Source: Lyngbya aestuarii BL J
Lineage (GTDB): Bacteria; Cyanobacteriota; Cyanobacteriia; Cyanobacteriales; Microcoleaceae
Direction: 5' to 3'
NCBI RefSeq assembly: GCF_000478195.2
Contig: NZ_AUZM01000009.1
Location: 62,001-126,000 of the forward strand
DNA: 64,000 nucleotides
The translations under genes and the position numbers were made by a program. Every line of letters begins with the position of its first letter. The stretch's first letter is position 1. Below, in pieces: positions 47,301 through 55,305 of this stretch. The notes below the pieces were generated by a model. It was given only the letters and a program-made list of their open reading frames with translations, was not told the DNA's origin and searched no databases.

Positions 47301-47441
47301 ATCGACCAAACCACTTGGAGTCAATATTGGTTCTAGTATAAACGTTTCTTGGGAGGGAGGTTTTTTAGATTGAGACTGAAAACCTAATGTGGATTGACGT
47401 TTACTGGAAGAAAAACCGAATCCTTTTTTGAATAAACCCAT
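41391..47441 (-). CDS. Giant subtilisin-like (S8) protease with DUF4114, repeat domains and C-terminal M23 peptidase
   Basis: The 2016-residue protein has a basic N terminus without a signal peptide, then a Glu/Ser/Thr-rich tract (60-300). A DUF4114-type domain (about 315-510: [36 protein letters not shown]) follows, then a second acidic tract of imperfect [13 protein letters not shown] repeats (510-1010). The S8 domain has Asp in GIIDTGFSG (about 1064), His in EHGTHILGL (about 1105) and Ser in GTSVATAKV (about 1284). Two near-identical pre-peptidase-like beta modules come next. Last is an M23/LytM peptidase with HNGIDLS (about 1910) and HLHFEIR (about 1995). Both active sites look complete. 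It is likely exported; how is unclear. The composition suggests a surface or wall-processing enzyme. Confidence 0.9.
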   Translation of the reverse strand: MGLFKKGFGFSSSKRQSTLGFQSQSKKPPSQETFILEPILTPSGLVDGGDDSPDPIIIESELLDEIESELNSEVETQSEEDLTPVEVSNLDEVDEVEISFITELEELDIEDNSETSEDNLAESNQEITSDDTESSLEKPANSETEITESSSDNDSEINQDLEADLESSSEVEEGSTQNITETESELEKTSEDLTLAETEVESEATASSSEETSEDSTLEESQTEETASKLEEIFDESTLEEESEIKNTETTIETELDESTEETELSTHSETEHSNDTDTVNESENDTDSNAEIIEEIVSSPVDFNFDSGIFTVGENGEIGIDYLFDGGGFGWGEVAIFSLEGMEELDLSLEEFIKEASNRALSDSELGHVVISDGHEGAKFSGGMGGEADVNRGEYLGVKTFNMRPGDKFAMMLIPNGKVQQVFDNPSVEGTIRPLFSLSTANPEDGFQLGQIADVTGDGNTFVFEDLRVDNTSDHDYNDIIFQVRGASGEAVNLDEVINPNKDWRSSDMGQALIEYAQPYITPDEPIVEIENNLSNLLTDLEGLLDEGESETEIEIDEEVSNSEVVETEVLDEIVEVSEEEKSQDESTGLVESTELKTEESEFVEIEDSLENPVVEESEVSENKENLENPVIKESVVVEIADNLDYSVGESTATESEQIEVEESLASSIVEETEESVVTESKQNLETYVVEESEIVEIADNLETLDVEKSVDTEIEDNLETSIGESTEPELEETEVEENLSTAVVEETEELSVVEIEDSGDTSIVQQTKESVVIEIEDNLETSIVEETEQSEAVELVDNFETSVVEENLSTPTVEEAEETGVIESEENYESDTSPTEQTVIEDNSENSTGEETKELEVIEIADNSETPVVEEAENSLETIPAEESSQELEETELQETSEASLIEEVEQSEIVAVENNLDNPGVEESEETEFIDIDNSSETSILPVYTTEFEDVENSFSETSPTSTSESPTVTLVNRLENLTYNLQNQTLSETPVNSNLIQQLERLTDRLKTQAEFNPNPPVSSTTLQLIERLETQLITQPVLPTFVEPSVDFEFPAENQPLIGIIDTGFSGDNPDIDYSRITWGSDKVDGDLDPSLTPGEGNEHGTHILGLIAAKQNNGIGIDGINNNAPIWAGRAIGSGRWAESLVEFVDAAVESGQPNAVVNLSLDLTQIDAEGNVTTRYEFTPLEMAALEYARQNNVLVAVAAGNEGGVMSALGQASQQFDNIITVGSAQQIDGETSAWQGFDRAEYSNYGSGLDIVADSGTLENPVISTVGDGIGAMDGTSVATAKVTGAISQVWAANPELSYRQVIDIIKATATDLQDANPDVETGAGLLNIAAAIHLAKTTKPEEESTQDLQFIPLTWSGEGLVTPMERAANPNSLSPASSTANSIQQVTWDSFLGIFGGYSSPNWLNFLQRAFDRFYSPQNTTFDVPAGRHTYNFKGNSEYRFIMENQGSLNLALRNTALNSQDFEFELLKANGQRITPNLHDLGDNFFAFNNLQKGNYVAKIKVKDAKKSLPYETVFNLDQAGGSLSKARNLGNIGGERQTVNDHVGIPSGDSDYYKFSTDSAPRILQFAVRNENGDGDAKLDGDVGVFLYDKSGKNLKLAISQNKASTYDTYNLAPNSDYYVQIKAREGQATNYHLVLNLLNYRPINVPAGRHTYDLKGNSEYRFTMENQGSLNLALTNTALNSQDFEFELQKANGQLITPDIRDLGDNFFAFNNLQKGNYVAKIKVKDGKKLLPYETVFNLDQAGGSLSTARNLGHIGGKRITVNDHVGIPSVDHDYYKFSTDSAPRILQFAVRNENGDGDAKLDGDVGVFLYDKSGKNLKLAISQNKASIYDTYNLAPNSDYYVLVKSRPDQATNYQLVLNLKQSRPGGSSAWQNPLAGSLYYIYPLNEFGTPRQISGTHNGIDLSTGNSTPPIKAAKGGKVVIAYNGNGWNDGYGKYVKIDHGDGTETRYAHLSNVSVQQGSNVSAGTVIGNVGSTGNSSGNHLHFEIRVNGVPQNPRNYIDF
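41838..43140. repeat. Tandem duplication of ~645-base module within the giant protease gene
   Basis: Two adjacent segments repeat almost base for base, for example the stretch encoding [20 protein letters not shown] appears at about 41960 and 42630. Each encodes a beta module with NSDYYVLVK and [18 protein letters not shown]. The close identity suggests recent duplication or gene conversion. Confidence 0.85.
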
Positions 47442-47860
47442 AAAAAATTAGCACACCCTATAGGTGAGTAGTAGTAGTACCCTGTTGCTGTATTACCCCT
47501 TTGTTAGAAGACCCAGAAGTTAGAATTAGATACTCAAATACAATATCTGTTGGGAATTCTTAAGTTTTTCAAACTTGATTAACTTTATTTAAGCATATTC
47601 ACCAGAAAAAAAGTACCGTAAATTTATGGATTTTTAAGGCACTTTAACTCTCAGTAAATTTACTGAGTTTAGCCGGATTTTTAGTGAAACTAAATTTGTG
47701 AATGAGTAAATTAATGAGTTGAACGCAAGAAAAACTATTCTTCGGTTTTTATATTAGTCCAACATTAGTTATATAAATAAATATTGATTAACTAGGCTGT
47801 CTCAAATTTACCTCATTAATGGTAGTATACTCAAAGCACACTCAATGAATTAACGCTGCT
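47442..47860. other. Intergenic region between divergent genes
   Basis: 419 bases, AT-rich, presumably holding the promoters of the giant protease (minus) and the small gene at 47861 (plus). A GTAGTAGTAGTAC microrepeat lies at 47466-47479. No convincing -35/-10 pair, operator or RNA is found. Confidence 0.4.
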
Positions 47861-48361
47861 GTAGTCACGAAAAACATTAGAGCCGTTACCTATCTCCCCC
47901 CGAAATACTATCAAAAAATCAAGAACTTTGCCAAACAACAGAACTTAACTGAGAGTGCTGCATTAATTCAAATTATCAAACAATTCTTTGACGGAGATTC
48001 CCAACCCGACTTTTCCGACAAAGCAATCATTGAAAAAATAGTCAAAGAAAAACTAGCCGGAACGGAAGCGGAAATTGTAGCTCTCAAAGCTCAAATGGAA
48101 CAAATGCAACAACTTCTGGGGGGGATGATGTCGGGAAAAACAACCGCTCGAAAAACTCGTTCGACCCCTTCTTTCAATAAACCCAAACTGCAACCGTTGA
48201 AAGCCGGAGATTTAGCCAATAGACTGGGGGTAACTCCCGAGACTGTGGAGAAAGAAGCCCACCTGGGAAACGAACACTTCATTGTTTGGAGTAAAAGTAA
48301 AGATATTGGGCGAGTCTCCTGGGAAAAACGGGGCGAACTTTATTATCCCCTCAAACCCTAG
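47861..48361 (+). CDS. Predicted DNA-binding-like protein lacking a standard start codon
   Basis: The frame reads VTKNIRAVTYLPPKYYQKIK, then LTESAALIQIIKQFF (a ribbon-helix-helix-like N terminus). A coiled segment AEIVALKAQMEQMQQLLGG follows, then GDLANRLGVTPETVEKEAHL, a helix-turn-helix-like stretch. The stop is TAG at 48359. Upstream of codon 47861 there is no in-frame ATG, GTG or TTG before a stop (TGA at 47846). The first in-frame ATG is 48095, which would remove the N-terminal domain. Either a start codon was mutated (GTAGTC from ATGGTC-like) or initiation is unusual. Confidence 0.6.
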   Translation, partial: VVTKNIRAVTYLPPKYYQKIKNFAKQQNLTESAALIQIIKQFFDGDSQPDFSDKAIIEKIVKEKLAGTEAEIVALKAQMEQMQQLLGGMMSGKTTARKTRSTPSFNKPKLQPLKAGDLANRLGVTPETVEKEAHLGNEHFIVWSKSKDIGRVSWEKRGELYYPLKP

Positions 48362-48413
48362 TTAAAAACTTAGACTTTTTCAGCAACTCAAAAAACGCTT
48401 CAACCCGAAATCA

Positions 48414-48602
48414 TTGTTGGCTAATTGCCTGAGTCTTTACTTGTGGACTGTGGGACTTGCTTACCCCTACGAACGATATAAGAGTGACTGTCCATCGTGG
48501 GATGCGGTTGAACGAGCCGGAGAATATGCGATCGCTAATTCGTTGGGTGTGTGGGGCGATAGAAATGCGGTTAAGCCCTGGGATTATCGACGTAGTAAAT
48601 GA
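48414..48602 (+). pseudogene. Thermonuclease (SNase-like) C-terminal fragment
   Basis: The conserved end GLAYPYERYKSDCPSWDAVE, then LGVWGDRNAVKPWDYRRSK, is typical of staphylococcal-nuclease-like proteins. The catalytic N-terminal barrel is absent. The frame opens from TTG without a ribosome site. Confidence 0.65.
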
Positions 48603-48964
48603 TTGAAGTTGAGATTCAATGGTGATTGGAGAGTTAAGAAATAGTTAAAGCTTCATGCCAAATCCGGTTCATATACCACCCGAACTTATCAAGCAGAAGT
48701 CAACTCATGAGAGGGAGTTTAATTTCTAGTGTTTGTCGGTATTAGAAGTTGTTTTTTTTCGAGGTTTTGTTGAGAGATTTACGGGATTAAATGTAGGTTG
48801 TAACAACCGGATTGGGTCTGATATAGCAATCGAATAAAAGCTTAGGACAACTTACCTGTTCCCCTCACTGTATTGTAAACTTTGCCCCACCTAACGGAAA
48901 AACAAGGTTTTCAGTCTCTGGGGACCTGATTTTGTTAAATAGACACTCCTCGTTAGTTATGTTA
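48603..48964. other. Intergenic region upstream of the glycosyltransferase
   Basis: About 360 bases without a reading frame. No hairpin terminator or RNA recognised. The regulatory candidate at its right end is listed separately. Confidence 0.35.
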
Positions 48965-48994
48965 AGATTAAACTTAGGTTAAACTTAGGTTAAA
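48965..48994. promoter_or_regulatory. Possible Pho box (three 8-bp direct repeats)
   Basis: AGATTAAA-CTT-AGGTTAAA-CTT-AGGTTAAA: three octamers at 11-base spacing. On the minus strand they read TTTAACCT, close to the cyanobacterial SphR Pho-box octamer CTTAACCT with 3-base spacers. It lies 66 bases before the glycosyltransferase start. The orientation is opposite to what I would expect for activating that gene, so this is tentative. Confidence 0.35.
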
Positions 48995-49059
48995 AGATTA
49001 GGTGTCTTCATCCTGTCATTTTTCGACTTGAGTTTATCTTTCGGACAATTCTATTAGCT

Positions 49060-50109
49060 ATGGCAAAAATTAATTATTGGATTTATAACTACATGCCTTA
49101 TTGGGAGGCTGCTTCTAAAGAAGTGAAGAGACTCACGGAATTATTTGGGATACAGAATGAAACATCGCTCATTAGCCTTGGGAATAGAGACAAGTCATTT
49201 GTGTGGCAAAAATATTTCAAAAAAATGCCGTTGTTATTAGGTCTTGGGTGTCGTCCTTACTTTAAGCACACAATGAAATCCATGAACCTAAACCACCTTT
49301 TTGCCTCTTTTTCAGACCCATTTTTTATGCCGATGCTGGCTCATTCTACAAAGCCTTGGGTCTTGACGATTGCAAAGGACTCACCAAATTTGGGTTCCAT
49401 TGAAAAAAATATCCAATTTTTGCAAGGCGCTTCCCATATCGTCGTTGAATCTTTTCGCCATCAAGAACTGTTATTACAAATTGGTCTTCCTCAAGAAAAA
49501 GTGAGCCTAATTCACCCCGGCATCCAATTTGACGAAAATACCCCTTCCAACAAGGAAAAACCGTTTGAAATCTTATTTGCGACTGCTCCACTAGGCAAAA
49601 GAGATTTGATTAATCGCGGTGTTTATATGATGATTGCTGCTGCTAAAAATTTGCCGAATATACAATTTACTTTGGTTTGGCGTAAAAAAAATTTAGAACA
49701 ACTCAACAGTATCCTTGCCGATAATAAGATCACGAATATTAATGTTCACAGTGGCGTGATCAAAGATATGACCTCTTATTATAAAAGTTGTGATGCTGTT
49801 ATCTTGCCCGCTATGGAGTATGCTAGCCTCAAACCTTGTCCTCACAGTGGCATAGAAGGATTAGCCCAGGGAAAACCGCTTTTGGTGAGTACGCCATGCT
49901 CCTTAGCCCCTTTAATTAAAGATTATCGCGCAGGTCTTGTTTTTGAACCCATCACGAATGCCTTGTCTGAAGCGATCAAAAAACTACAAACCAACTACGA
50001 TCAATACCAACCTAACTGTCAAAAGTTAGTTAACGAACAATTTTCACCTGAAGTCTTTTTTAAGCGTTATCATAAAATTTATAGTCGTCTTTTAGATCAG
50101 GCAGCGTAA
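49060..50109 (+). CDS. Glycosyltransferase, GT4-like (GT-B fold)
   Basis: The 349-residue protein has an N-terminal domain with FMPMLAHSTKPWVLTIAKDS and the hinge motif GASHIVVESFRHQELLLQIG followed by KVSLIHPGIQFDEN. A C-terminal nucleotide-sugar domain follows with LPAMEYASLKPCPHSGIEGL and GKPLLVSTP. The E in SGIEGLAQGKP is the usual GT4 nucleotide-contacting glutamate. It probably adds a sugar to a lipid-linked glycan. The flippase gene lies 126 bases downstream on the same strand. Confidence 0.85.
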   Translation: MAKINYWIYNYMPYWEAASKEVKRLTELFGIQNETSLISLGNRDKSFVWQKYFKKMPLLLGLGCRPYFKHTMKSMNLNHLFASFSDPFFMPMLAHSTKPWVLTIAKDSPNLGSIEKNIQFLQGASHIVVESFRHQELLLQIGLPQEKVSLIHPGIQFDENTPSNKEKPFEILFATAPLGKRDLINRGVYMMIAAAKNLPNIQFTLVWRKKNLEQLNSILADNKITNINVHSGVIKDMTSYYKSCDAVILPAMEYASLKPCPHSGIEGLAQGKPLLVSTPCSLAPLIKDYRAGLVFEPITNALSEAIKKLQTNYDQYQPNCQKLVNEQFSPEVFFKRYHKIYSRLLDQAA

Positions 50110-50235
50110 AGGGAGTTAAAAATACTAAAATTTAGTTGCCTAAAATCGTCACTGATGCTGCAAACTGAAAAGACAAGATAGCACAATCTTCTTGGGCTTC
50201 AATGACGATTATTTTATTTCAAAATCACTTCATCT

Positions 50236-51648
50236 ATGATCCCTTCTCTCAAATCGATTTTTAATAGGCTAGATTTTTCCTATATTTATGCCTTTCTGAG
50301 TGAATTCACTTTAGGTTTTACTTTCCTTTTTTATCTTATCCTAGCTCGTATTCTTGGGCCAGAAGACTATGGAATTTTTGCAGCGGCTACTGCTTTAGGT
50401 GGAATCCTTTCTTTATTTATTCGGTTTGGATTATCTAATTTAATTACCAGAGAGGTTGCTGCTAATCCCCAAGAAGGGCCAAAATCAACCCTCAAGTTTC
50501 TTGTCCTTGAAATTTTAAATTCTGTACCGATTCTTTTGTTACTTTTTCCTCTAGCTAATGCTCTAGATTTTAAAGGAACAGGACTAATTGTTTGTTATTT
50601 AGTAATCTTAGCTGAGATTTGCCGTAGTGCTAAACTCACCATTAGAGGAGTATTTCGAGGTTTAGGAAGATTCAAAACGGAAACAATTTCTGTCTCTATA
50701 GAAAGAACTATGGTTGTCATATTGGCAGGTTTAGTTTTAGTTCTAACGAAAAATATTATCTTAGTTGTTGCTACCCTTGTTCTAGTCAGAATATTAGATA
50801 TTTTAAGCTTAATCTATTATTTAAGTAAACAAACTTCTATTTGGTCTTCGATTAACTTAAAAAGTCTCTGGGAATCTTTAAAGATGGCTGCGCCATTTGC
50901 TTTAGCTGGAGTTCTTTTAATTCTCTACTATCAAATTGATCTAGTCATGCTGAAAGGACTAGCACCATTAGAAGAAACCGGATATTATAGTGTTGCTGTG
51001 AGGACAATAGAAATTTTATTTGCTTTACCCAGGGTCATTTTTCTCGTTAGTTTTACTAAATTTGCCCGATGCTATGCTCAAGAACCAGATCGATTACCCA
51101 AGGAAATCTATAAATCAACCTGTCTTCTTGTGGTCTTTGTTCTCCCTGTCCTTATTGTGACTGGATTTGGTCAAACTTTTCTAGTTGAAATCGTTTATGG
51201 CAAAGCTTTTCTAGCTTCTATTAACTCTCTTCTCATTCTAATTCCTAGTCTTGGGATGAAAATTTTTGGTACTTTAGTCGAAAATTTTTTTAAATCTACC
51301 GGAAAAGAAAAGATTCTCACTCCTTTGCTCTTGAGTACTGTAATTATTAACATCATCTCAAATGCCATTCTTATTCCTTATTTAGGCGCAGTAGGAGCTG
51401 CGATTGCGACATTAATCAGTGAAGTCGTTCTCGCAATGGTTGGTTTAAGCTTAATGATTCGTATGGGATACCCCAAAATTGGGAAAAACTTAATTGTACT
51501 CGCTATTTTGAGTCTGATAGTCGCAGCAATTCCCTCTCTTATTTTAAACGGACTGCAATTATCTCTAGGAATAATCATAATGACTCTTAGTATTGCTGGA
51601 ATTGTTATCGTCATGCGTCCTAATTATTTTTATAAACAAGTTGGATAA
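50236..51648 (+). CDS. Polysaccharide flippase (Wzx/MOP superfamily)
   Basis: The 470-residue protein has about fourteen hydrophobic helices, starting FTLGFTFLFYLILARILGPE, with the typical 'lar.LGp.dyG.f.aa' motif, and YYQIDLVMLKGLAPLEETGY in the middle. It would move undecaprenyl-linked oligosaccharide across the inner membrane. It is paired with the preceding glycosyltransferase, suggesting a small export locus for a surface polysaccharide. The rest of the locus is not in the window. Confidence 0.88.
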   Translation: MIPSLKSIFNRLDFSYIYAFLSEFTLGFTFLFYLILARILGPEDYGIFAAATALGGILSLFIRFGLSNLITREVAANPQEGPKSTLKFLVLEILNSVPILLLLFPLANALDFKGTGLIVCYLVILAEICRSAKLTIRGVFRGLGRFKTETISVSIERTMVVILAGLVLVLTKNIILVVATLVLVRILDILSLIYYLSKQTSIWSSINLKSLWESLKMAAPFALAGVLLILYYQIDLVMLKGLAPLEETGYYSVAVRTIEILFALPRVIFLVSFTKFARCYAQEPDRLPKEIYKSTCLLVVFVLPVLIVTGFGQTFLVEIVYGKAFLASINSLLILIPSLGMKIFGTLVENFFKSTGKEKILTPLLLSTVIINIISNAILIPYLGAVGAAIATLISEVVLAMVGLSLMIRMGYPKIGKNLIVLAILSLIVAAIPSLILNGLQLSLGIIIMTLSIAGIVIVMRPNYFYKQVG

Positions 51649-51751
51649 AGATTGGGGTTGAGTTATTCCGGTGCTTCAGGAGTTAATCTGCTTAACTATT
51701 AGTTGTAAACAGGGAATCGTTTAAGGCGCAATCAGCAAAGATGAGCGATAG

Positions 51752-51845
51752 GTCTTAGTTCAAGTAACTAGAAGAAGTTCCACCTCAATTCCAGCTAATC
51801 TAACCGAGGGATATGGACGAAGATATAGAGGAGAATATTAAAGAT
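51752..51845 (+). pseudogene. Four-helix-bundle (IVS-type) protein fragment
   Basis: The frame VLVQVTRRSSTSIPANLTEG continues YGRRYRGEY then stops. RSSTSIPAN(I/L)xEGYGR is the hallmark of the 23S-rRNA-intervening-sequence / four-helix-bundle family. Both ends are missing. It is the second relic of this family in the window (the other lies within the methylase at 11169). Confidence 0.65.
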
Positions 51846-52023
51846 TTTTACACCTATAAAAAGAGTCTATGAATCAATAGTAAAATTACCTAATTTTATT
51901 GAAAATAGTAGGAAAATCTGAAAAAAAAGAGATAGAAATGATGATCAATTAATGAAAAGAGGAAAGCAAAGTGATGATTAGTCTCATCAAAAAACAAGAA
52001 AATTATAGCAATCGAAGTATAGC

Positions 52024-52660
52024 TTAGGACGCTAATTTAACAGCATTATCTACCCTCTCTCGGAAATCTTCTACACTTCCTTTTGATTTTCTGACTTGGT
52101 TTTTAATCGGAAACCAATAATGCTCTATTTTGTTTAAATCTGGAGAATAAGGAGGTAAATATTGCAACTCACATCCAGCCTTTTCGACTATCTTCCTAAT
52201 ATTTTCTCCTTTATGAAAGCTGGCATTGTCTAAAATCAGGATTTTCCAGTTGGGATTTGAGGTAAGAGTTTTTCTTCTAGCTATTTCTCAAATCCCTTTC
52301 TATTACAACTTCCCTCAAAGGTTAATGGAGCTATCAATTTTCCTTGCCACAGACCACTCATTATACTTGCCCTTATACTTCTTTTTCCCGACTTGAGGCT
52401 ATAGAACCGTTGACCTTTTTCATTCCATTCATAACCATAATCTTCTCGATTATCCATTCCTGATTCATCTAAATAAACTAGGTCTTCTTCTCGATATTGA
52501 CTCAAGTGCTTTAAGAATTCTTTTCTTTTTTCTTCATCTCTTTCCCGATACCCATAGGTTTTTTTACGGGTAAATTTTATTTTCTTCGACAGAAATCACC
52601 TAAGTTAGATTCAATTTAGTAGCAATTTCTGGGTGCAAAATTCATTTATTATTTTGCTTC
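52024..52660 (-). pseudogene. IS630-family transposase, degenerate
   Basis: Reading leftward: TRKKTYGYRERDEEKRKEFL, then YLDESGMDNREDYGYEW (first Asp), MSGLWQGKLIAPLTFEGSCN, an in-frame TAG after KGFEK, then a frameshift to WKILILDNASFHKGENIRKI (second Asp). The third catalytic residue lies in YLPPYSPDLNKIEHYWFPIK, and the frame ends at 52024. The N-terminal HTH is lost, and a stop plus a frameshift inactivate it. Confidence 0.8.
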
Positions 52661-52837
52661 AGAAATAGTCGAAAGGAAAGTTCAGCAATATTTCGGTGTA
52701 GTAACGCTAGGGCTTATTTCATTCTTTAGAGTTGAAAATAGAAAAAGCGATAATAACAGACGCAGATAACCCCCTCACAATCCCAACTTCTGAACGACCC
52801 CTCGCCCCCTCCCCTCACCCCGTCTACAATGTTGGTT

Positions 52838-52859
52838 ATAGTCTAGTCAACTAGATTAT
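52838..52859. promoter_or_regulatory. 22-base palindrome upstream of MmcB-like gene
   Basis: ATAGTCTAGTCAACTAGATTAT is a near-perfect dyad (core TCTAGTcaACTAGA) 18 bases before the start codon at 52877. A close relative occurs within the same gene at 53464. It could be an autoregulatory operator or a mobile repeat. Confidence 0.4.
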
Positions 52860-52876
52860 TTTTAACCATTGGATCT

Positions 52877-53934
52877 ATGATTTCCATAGAACAACTCAAC
52901 CAGGCTGAACAGCAAATTGAGTCCCTCCTGACTCAGAACGAATCCAACTGGAAAGCTATTGCCAAGATTGCCCGAAGTGGTTCAGCAGAGGGAATTATTC
53001 AAACAAGCCGAACTCAACTCATTCACCGCTTGGGTCAATACTGTAGCTAAAAAGTGTGATCGCCAACCCTCTCTCATCTGGCGTTATATCAAAGCCGCAA
53101 AATACTATCTGAAAAGTGTTAACTCCGACGACATCGAACAGGTTGATGAAGCCAAGGCACCACCGGAGGCGCTAGAAAAATTGGAGAAAGTTGAACGGAA
53201 CGCACCCCAACCCGTATTTGAGAAGCTGCGAGAGAAAGTGTTGGCTGGAAAGGCAACGGTTAAGGAATGTCGAAAAATTGAGCAAGAATATCGGCCCGAA
53301 GGAGAACAGTTGAGACGCGGACGGCCACCCAAAGGACAGGAGGGAAGTTATCAACATCTGGGTTTGGGTGTTGCTTCATCTTTGACAACCACCACCCCGG
53401 TTATTGATATTGAACAGTTGCCTCGAAATCAGGTAGCCGTGACCATTGCGCGATCGCTAACAAATAGTCTAGTTGACTGGACTATGCAATGCTCGGGGAT
53501 GAAATACCCAAGCAAATCATCATCAGGAACACACAGAGGTTCGGGTTAGTTTTGAAAGAAAGAGATTAAGACTGGACTTTTTAGCCGTTGTTCGTTGGAG
53601 TTATAAACGTCCTAAAGATGTTTTCGGGGTTGAGATTAAAAGCTGTTTGTCCGACTTTGAAGCCGATACCAAATGGGAAAATTATCTCAACTTCTGTCAT
53701 TACTTCTGTTTTGCCATTCCTAAATCTGATGAGGAATTAAAAGAAGCGATTGAAACCACAACCGATGCGGGGATTTTGTTGGTAGATCTAAAGTCCGAGA
53801 TTCAGGAGGATATGAGTTATCCCGTTACCGTTTATCGTTCGCCTCAAAGTAGGAGCGGAAGTTCGGTTAGTTTGGTTTATGAAACTCTCTATGAAAGAAT
53901 ATTGGGTTGGTCGGGTTCGGATAATCAACTCTAA
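52877..53934 (+). pseudogene. MmcB-like (PD-(D/E)XK-type) protein gene with two frameshifts
   Basis: ATG at 52877 gives MISIEQLNQAEQQIESLLTQ. The natural sequence moves to a second frame near 52975 (ELFKQAELNSFTAWVNTVAK, PSLIWRYIKAAKYYL). It moves to a third frame near 53500, where LRLDFLAVVRWSYKRPKDVF, GVEIKSCLSDFEADTKWENY and FCFAIPKSDEEL appear. The last part is the MmcB-type domain with a D...ExK-like pair (VEIKS). Related MmcB proteins act in DNA repair. The repeated palindrome at 53464 sits at the second break. Confidence 0.65.
53464..53485. repeat. Second copy of the 22-base palindrome, inside the MmcB-like gene
   Basis: ATAGTCTAGTTGACTGGACTAT is close to the reverse complement of the copy at 52838. 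It coincides with the region where the reading frame changes. Confidence 0.45.
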
Positions 53935-54431
53935 AACCCCAACTTCTGAACCGCTTTCCGCTTGGTTTCCTCTCCCCGTCTATCATACTTCGCAGTTGTC
54001 ACCGGGGATGAATAACTGAGTTAGAGGAACGGGGACGGTCAACTTCAGACTCTCACGCTCTTCGAGACCTAGATGCACGCTCATTACTCTTTGGAAGTTG
54101 GATTCAAAATATTCATTCTTTCACAAAAGTGTCATTTTTGTTCTGCGCGAATAAGACTCGGGTTGTATTACGCTATTGACAGTTTGTAGTATAGCGCTAC
54201 TTGAATCGGGAACAGGGAACAGCGCTTGCCTTGCGGCCCGGCGGTTTCCGGCGAGACTTAGTTTGCAATCTTAGGGAACAGGGAACAGTAGACTGTGAAA
54301 GGGTTTTAGGATCTAGAAATGTCCTAACTTAAATGCGTAGTGCTATATATTTATGTAGTATAGATACAACAGGGTAACACAGGGGTTCAACCTGCTTGCT
54401 CACTCGAACCTTGAAAACTAATGCCAAATTT
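53935..54431. other. Intergenic region before the tRNA cluster
   Basis: No gene seen. Contents: two GGGAACAGGGAACAG heptamer tracts (54210-54225, 54275-54290) bracketing a GC-rich hairpin-prone stretch (CGGCCCGGCGGTTTCCGGCG), and two copies of TGTAGTATAG (54185-54194, 54354-54363). The second copy lies 69 bases before the first tRNA-like gene and may mark its promoter. Confidence 0.5.
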
Positions 54432-54512
54432 GGGGACGCGATTGGCGTTCATCTGCTCCGAAACCAACTCTCCGGACGGTTGCAGAATTGGGGTTCAATT
54501 CCCCACGTCTCC
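54432..54512 (+). tRNA. tRNA-like gene, isotype unresolved
   Basis: GGGGACG pairs with CGTCTCC (one G-T) as a 7-bp acceptor stem. TGGGG-TTCAATT-CCCCA is a perfect T arm. The 50 bases between do not give an unambiguous D arm or anticodon loop; CTCCGGA (CCG) is one possible loop. It is the only member besides tRNA-Leu(TAA) and tRNA-Met with a fully intact T arm. Confidence 0.45.
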
Positions 54513-54525
54513 ATCAAAATCTTAT

Positions 54526-54610
54526 GGAGGTTGTCCGGCATGGACGAGGAAAGCGTTTTGAAAACGCCTGCGGTTTAACACCCGTCAAGAGTTCGATTCT
54601 ATACGCCTCC
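54526..54610 (+). tRNA. tRNA-Ser(TGA), with weak T stem
   Basis: The 85-base class II tRNA has acceptor GGAGG/CCTCC and anticodon loop TTTGAAA with stem AGCGT/ACGCC (one mismatch). A long variable arm follows (GCGG...CCCG). The T loop TTCGATT is present but the T stem AAGAG/CTATA has two mismatches, so it may be non-functional. Confidence 0.6.
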
Positions 54611-54618
54611 GTTTTATT

Positions 54619-54674
54619 GGGAATGTAGTTGAGATGGCTGTAGCACGACTGTTGAAGACTTGGATTATTGTCCC
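54619..54674 (+). pseudogene. tRNA remnant without a T arm, anticodon possibly TTG
   Basis: TGGGA at 54619 pairs with TCCCA at 54670-54674, with a D-arm-like GTAGTTGAGATGG and a loop around CTGTTGAAG. No GTTC/T-arm exists before the 3' acceptor strand, which overlaps the 5' acceptor of the next tRNA. The identity is a guess. Confidence 0.3.
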
Positions 54675-54738
54675 ATAGCTCAATTGGCAGAGCGCGTGGC
54701 TGTTAACCACGATGTTGTAGGTTCGATTACTGGGGCAG
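54669..54738 (+). tRNA. tRNA-Asn(GTT), T stem short by three bases
   Basis: Acceptor TGTCCCA/TGGGGCA, D arm TAGCTCAATTGGCAGAGC, and anticodon stem CGTGG/CCACG with loop CTGTTAA are all good. After T loop TTCGATT only AC remains of the expected 3' T-stem strand CCTAC, so the T stem cannot form normally. Confidence 0.8.
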
Positions 54739-54747
54739 TTAAAGATG

Positions 54748-54848
54748 GCTGCTGTAACCCAACTGGTAGAGGTGCTGGTCTTAGAAACCAGATATTGCAG
54801 GGTTCTCCCAAAGGGAGACGCTAACGCGAACGACTCCTGCCAGCAGTA
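54748..54848 (+). tRNA. tRNA-Leu(TAG)-like with T-loop insertion
   Basis: Acceptor GCTGCTG/CAGCAGT, anticodon stem CTGGT/ACCAG with loop CTTAGAA, T stem GCAGG/CCTGC. The T loop GTTC...GACT is split by about 26 bases (54805-54830) that fold as CTCCC-AAA-GGGAG plus CGC-TAAC-GCG. The variable loop is short, unusual for Leu. Confidence 0.75.
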
Positions 54849-54856
54849 TTAACGGT

Positions 54857-54953
54857 CGGGTGGCGCAACTTGGTAGCGCAGCGGCTTTGGGAGCCGAAGG
54901 TTGTAGGTACTCGGAGAGAAGCCGCTTCGCATCTACAAATCCTGCTATCCCGA
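54857..54953 (+). tRNA. tRNA-Pro(TGG) with T-loop insertion
   Basis: Anticodon loop TTTGGGA, D stem GCGC/GCGC, T stem GTAGG/CCTGC. The acceptor 5' side appears two bases short. The T loop is T + insert + CAAAT, the insert (54909-54935) folding as CTC-GGA-GAG then GAAGC-C-GCTTC. Confidence 0.75.
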
Positions 54954-54967
54954 TTTAAAGAATCTTG

Positions 54968-55064
54968 GGGTCGCTAACTCAATGGTTAGAGTAACTGCCT
55001 TTTAAGCGTAAGGTTCAGGGTATGCACTTCGCGCAGGCTTCGCCAACAAGTCCCTGGCGACCCC
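54968..55064 (+). tRNA. tRNA-Lys(TTT) with T-loop insertion
   Basis: Acceptor GGGTCGC/GCGACCC, D arm TAACTCAATGGTTAGAG, anticodon loop CTTTTAA, T stem CAGGG/CCCTG. The T loop is T + 25-base insert (55022-55046) + CAAGT. The insert holds GCACTTCGCGC and the hairpin GGC-TTC-GCC. Confidence 0.78.
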
Positions 55065-55069
55065 AGAGC

Positions 55070-55143
55070 GCCCCTGTGATGCAATTGGAAGACATAGCCC
55101 ACTTAAAATGGGTTTTCTACAGGTTCAAATCCTGTCAGGGGTA
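55070..55143 (+). tRNA. tRNA-Leu(TAA), complete
   Basis: Acceptor GCCCCTG/CAGGGGT, anticodon stem GCCCA/TGGGT with loop CTTAAAA, intact T arm ACAGG-TTCAAAT-CCTGT. The variable loop is short (TTTCT) instead of the long arm of normal tRNA-Leu. Confidence 0.83.
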
Positions 55144-55144
55144 T

Positions 55145-55219
55145 TGCGGAGATTGAGCTACGGTGCGCGGCTAGGTCTCATAAGCCTTTTCTTACCAGGT
55201 TCAACTCCTGGCTCCGTGA
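55145..55219 (+). tRNA. tRNA-Met(CAT)
   Basis: Acceptor TGCGGAG/CTCCGTG with two wobble pairs, anticodon loop CTCATAA, intact T arm CCAGG-TTCAACT-CCTGG. The D arm is irregular. It starts one base after the preceding tRNA. Confidence 0.72.
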
Positions 55220-55226
55220 CAATCAT

Positions 55227-55299
55227 GCTGGTGGAGCTGCGATATGGCAGAGCAACTGTCTTGTAAACAGTCGGTTGCAGGTTCAAAACAATCACCAGC
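55227..55299 (+). tRNA. tRNA-Thr(TGT), 3' T-stem strand broken
   Basis: Perfect acceptor GCTGGTG/CACCAGC and anticodon stem ACTGT/ACAGT with loop CTTGTAA. T stem GCAGG should meet CCTGC but meets CAAT after loop TTCAAAA, so the T arm does not pair. Confidence 0.75.
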
Positions 55300-55305
55300 T
55301 TGAAT

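Noticed and set aside
54432-54512. tmRNA 3' end
   Set aside because: The acceptor and T arm look superficially similar, but both acceptor strands lie within 81 bases and there is no tag-coding region.
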